A stretch of DNA of 64,000 nt from Anoxybacillus sp050480245 (GTDB lineage: Bacteria > Bacillota > Bacilli > Bacillales > Anoxybacillaceae): the NCBI GenBank assembly GCA_050480245.1, contig JBCNEQ010000003.1; one strand, written 5' to 3'. Numbering within the stretch: position 1 is the first letter of the stretch; every line of letters begins with the position of its first letter. Both the position numbers and the translations under genes were made by a program. Of the stretch, positions 61,676-64,000 are shown piece by piece. Below the pieces are notes generated by a model. That model worked only from the letters and a program-made list of their open reading frames with translations. It searched no databases and was not told where the DNA came from.

Positions 61676-62143
61676 GTGTTAATCATTGATTTTATTGATG
61701 AAACGAATGAAATAACAGAAGAACAGATTGAGCTTATTGAACAGTTATTGCAGCATGCCGCAAAGGAAGAAAACGTACGAGATGGCGCAGAAGTGAGCAT
61801 CACGTTTGTTGACAATGAAAAAATTCGTGAAATTAACCGCGATTATCGTGGAAAAGATCAACCGACAGACGTCATTTCGTTTGCGCTTGAAGAAATGGGG
61901 GAAGAAGAAATCGAAATTGTCGGTGCGGGCTTGCCGCCGGTGTTAGGGGATATTATCATTTCTGTGCCGAAAGCGCGCGAACAGGCAGAAGAGTACGGTC
62001 ATTCGTTTATGCGCGAACTCGGTTTTTTAGTGGTGCACGGCTTTTTACATTTGCTCGGTTATGATCATGAAACGGAAGAAGAAGAAAAAGTGATGTTTGC
62101 GAAACAAGAGCAGCTACTACAACAATTCGGTTTAACGAGATGA
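61676..62143 (+). CDS. ybeY: endoribonuclease/rRNA maturation factor YbeY
   Basis: This 155-residue metalloprotein acts in 16S rRNA 3'-end maturation and quality control. The zinc site HGFLHLLGYDH is intact, as are REINRDYRGKDQPTDVISF and LGDIIISVPKA. GTG 61676 follows AGAGGGAG; the longer frame runs into the hairpin. It lies between phoH and dgkA. Confidence 0.95.
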   Translation: MLIIDFIDETNEITEEQIELIEQLLQHAAKEENVRDGAEVSITFVDNEKIREINRDYRGKDQPTDVISFALEEMGEEEIEIVGAGLPPVLGDIIISVPKAREQAEEYGHSFMRELGFLVVHGFLHLLGYDHETEEEEKVMFAKQEQLLQQFGLTR

Positions 62144-62146
62144 CAT

Positions 62147-62536
62147 ATGGTGCGCTGGAAGCGATTTGTTGCTAGCGTATTATACGCCTTAAACGGCATT
62201 CGCCTGGCAGTTTGTTATGAGCGAAATATGCGCATTCATCTAGCGGCAACGATTGTTGTCATCGTTGCTGCAATGGTGTTTCGCATCACGAAAATGGAAT
62301 GGCTTGTGCTGCTTTTGACGATTGGAGCAGTCATTAGTTTGGAAATCGTCAATAGCGCAATTGAACGGACGGTCGATTTAGTGACGGACGAGTACCGACC
62401 GCTAGCGAAAGAAGCGAAAGATTTAGCGGCAGGTGCGGTGCTCGTTTTTGCGATCGTTGCTGTTATCATTGGAATTTCCATTTTCCTTCCTCATATGTAT
62501 GTATTTTTTAAAAATTCTTTATATTTTCATAAATAG
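62147..62536 (+). CDS. dgkA: undecaprenol/diacylglycerol kinase DgkA
   Basis: This 129-residue membrane kinase has three helices, the motif ERNMRIHLAATIVVI near the N-terminus and the catalytic EIVNSAIERTVDLVTDEYRPLAKEAKDLAAGAVL. In Gram-positive bacteria the main substrate is undecaprenol. It begins 3 bases after ybeY. The cdd gene found next to it in B. subtilis is absent. Confidence 0.94.
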   Translation: MVRWKRFVASVLYALNGIRLAVCYERNMRIHLAATIVVIVAAMVFRITKMEWLVLLLTIGAVISLEIVNSAIERTVDLVTDEYRPLAKEAKDLAAGAVLVFAIVAVIIGISIFLPHMYVFFKNSLYFHK

Positions 62537-62602
62537 TAGTGAAGTCGTGTTCATATTTTGGTAAAATAAACGGTAAGCATACTTTATGCGATGGAGGTCT
62601 CT

Positions 62603-63511
62603 ATGATTCGAGAAGGATATAAATCAGGATTCGTAGCAATTATCGGAAGACCAAATGTAGGAAAGTCTACATTTTTAAATCGCGTCATTGGGCAAAAAAT
62701 TGCAATTATGAGCGATAAGCCGCAAACGACGCGCAATAAAATTCAAGGTGTGTACACAACAGATGATGCGCAAATTATTTTCATTGATACGCCAGGCATT
62801 CATAAGCCGAAGCATAAACTTGGCGATTTTATGGTCAAAGTAGCGCAAAGCGCGCTACAGGAAGTCGATTTAATTTTATTTATGGTGAACGCTGTAGAAG
62901 GGCTCGGTCGCGGTGACGAATTTATTATCGAACGGTTAAAACATGTACAAACACCGGTATTTTTAGTCATTAATAAAATTGATGAAGTGCATCCGGACGA
63001 TTTACTGCCGCTGATTGAGCAATATCGCTCGCTCCATTCATTTGCGGAAGTCATTCCTATTTCAGCGTTGCAAGGAAACAATGTAGAAACGTTGTTGCAA
63101 CAAATTAAAAACTACTTGCCTGAAGGGCCACAATATTATCCAGCACATCAAGTGACAGATCATCCCGAGCGGTTCATTATTGCTGAATTTATTCGCGAAA
63201 AAGCGCTTCATTTGACACGAGAAGAAGTGCCGCATTCCATTGCGGTTGTCATTGATTCGATCGAGCGCCGCGAAAATAGCGATACGGTGTATGTCGCAGC
63301 GACCATTATCGTTGAGCGCGATTCACAAAAAGGAATTATTATCGGCAAGCGCGGTCAAATGTTAAAGGAAATTGGCCAACGTGCGCGCGTCGATATTGAG
63401 GCGCTATTAGGCTCAAAAGTGTTTTTAGAACTATGGGTTAAAGTACAAAAAGACTGGCGTAATAAAATGGCGCAGTTGCGAGACCTTGGCTATCGCGAAG
63501 ATGAATATTAA
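62603..63511 (+). CDS. era: GTPase Era
   Basis: This 302-residue 16S rRNA-binding GTPase acts in 30S assembly. It has G1 IGRPNVGKSTFLNR, the QTTRNKI switch, DTPGIHKPKHKLG, NKIDEV and the C-terminal KH motif IIIGKRGQMLKEIGQRAR. ATG 62603 follows GGAGGTC. Confidence 0.97.
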   Translation: MIREGYKSGFVAIIGRPNVGKSTFLNRVIGQKIAIMSDKPQTTRNKIQGVYTTDDAQIIFIDTPGIHKPKHKLGDFMVKVAQSALQEVDLILFMVNAVEGLGRGDEFIIERLKHVQTPVFLVINKIDEVHPDDLLPLIEQYRSLHSFAEVIPISALQGNNVETLLQQIKNYLPEGPQYYPAHQVTDHPERFIIAEFIREKALHLTREEVPHSIAVVIDSIERRENSDTVYVAATIIVERDSQKGIIIGKRGQMLKEIGQRARVDIEALLGSKVFLELWVKVQKDWRNKMAQLRDLGYREDEY

Positions 63512-63610
63512 AGATGTAAAATTTTAAAAGACATCGTGACAGCGAAACAAGAGCAAACTACAAGTGAGCTCCTCAATAACCGTCAACTAACGAGAGAAAG
63601 GTGTGGTTCG

Positions 63611-63754
63611 ATGCTCGATTTTACTTGGAAACTGTTTAGTCAAACAGGAAATATTGATACGTACCTTTTGTTTAAGGAGCTAGAACGCGAAGCGCAAGAG
63701 CAGGCCAATGATTTATCATGTCACTTAACTGAACGAGATTACCACGTCCTTTAA
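63611..63754 (+). CDS. yqzL: YqzL family small protein
   Basis: This 47-residue protein (MLDFTWKLFSQTGNIDTYLL, then FKELERE and a charged tail) matches B. subtilis YqzL, which lies between era and recO. AAAGGTG precedes the ATG; the frame is open upstream to 63536 but without a ribosome site. Function is unknown. Confidence 0.85.
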   Translation: MLDFTWKLFSQTGNIDTYLLFKELEREAQEQANDLSCHLTERDYHVL

Positions 63755-63773
63755 CTTCGGAAGGGTATGTTAT

Positions 63774-64000
63774 ATGTTTGAAAAATGTGAAGGAATTGTC
63801 ATTCGAACGACTGACTACGGGGAGACGAATAAAATCGTAACGATATTTACGCGCGAATGGGGAAAGGTTGCTGCGATGGCACGAGGGGCGAAAAAGCCGA
63901 GCAGCCGCCTTTCTTCTGTTACGCAAATGTTTACATACGGAATATATCTCGTCCAAAAAAGTCGTGGCGTCGGGAATTTACATCAAGGGGAATTGCTTTC
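63774..64000 (+). CDS. recO: DNA repair protein RecO (5' part)
   Basis: The window ends inside this gene after 75 codons. The N-terminal OB domain is visible (MFEKCEGIVIRTTDYGETNK, VTIFTREWGKVAAMARGAKKPSSRL, MFTYGIYLVQKSRGVGNLHQGEL). RecO loads RecA in the RecFOR pathway. Order era-yqzL-recO is standard. Confidence 0.95.
   Translation, partial: MFEKCEGIVIRTTDYGETNKIVTIFTREWGKVAAMARGAKKPSSRLSSVTQMFTYGIYLVQKSRGVGNLHQGELL

Overview
This window is chromosomal DNA of a spore-forming, motile, competence-gene-bearing Firmicute of the family Bacillaceae. Gene content, gene order and moderate GC all point to the thermophilic Anoxybacillus/Geobacillus group, with Anoxybacillus the best guess. That assignment is inference from synteny and protein resemblance, not from a database search. 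Most of the window is two conserved Bacillus core segments joined by a CRISPR-Cas island.

Region 1 (1-12000): mltG, then the wobble-uridine tRNA modification operon trmR-trhP1-trhP2 with udk and greA, then pbpI-yrrS. Facing them is yrzA. Next comes the methionine-to-cysteine recycling operon yrrT-mtnN-mccA-mccB-yrhC, with a candidate CymR operator in front.

Region 2 (12000-25330): the accessory island. It starts with a two-to-three-repeat orphan CRISPR remnant and a secreted YHYH/SNase nuclease on the minus strand. A complete type I-B (Cst/Tneap-like) operon follows: cas6-cas8-cas7-cas5-cas3-cas4-cas1-cas2. After it lie a leader and an array of 55 repeats and 54 spacers. cas1 carries a one-base frameshift in an A6 run. 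An internal ribosome-binding site and GTG inside cas8 would give a 105-residue small subunit (Cas11b). Two spacers occur twice in the array. Both CRISPR leaders contain a long perfect inverted repeat.

Region 3 (25330-42400): an uninterrupted sigK, a Ktr/TrkH potassium channel subunit, motAB, pssA and psd, and sda with a cluster of DnaA boxes. Then come the yqeG-yqeH-aroE-yhbY-nadD-yqeK-rsfS-yqeM cluster, comER facing comEA-comEB-comEC, yqzM, holA, a very short cyclic-nucleotide-domain fragment, and rpsT.

Region 4 (42400-64000): the spore protease gpr, spoIIP, yqxA, lepA, hemW, and the CIRCE-controlled heat-shock operon hrcA-grpE-dnaK-dnaJ. It continues with prmA, rsmE, mtaB, rpsU, yqeY, a short NfeD, floA, yqfB, the sporulation genes yqfC-yqfD, phoH, ybeY, dgkA, era, yqzL and the 5' part of recO. 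Compared with Bacillus subtilis, pgpH is missing between phoH and ybeY, and cdd is missing between dgkA and era.

No rRNA or tRNA genes, insertion sequences or prophage genes were recognised. The most novel items are in the CRISPR island: the broken cas1, the internal Cas11 start, the duplicated spacers, the paired leader inverted repeats and the orphan second-type array.
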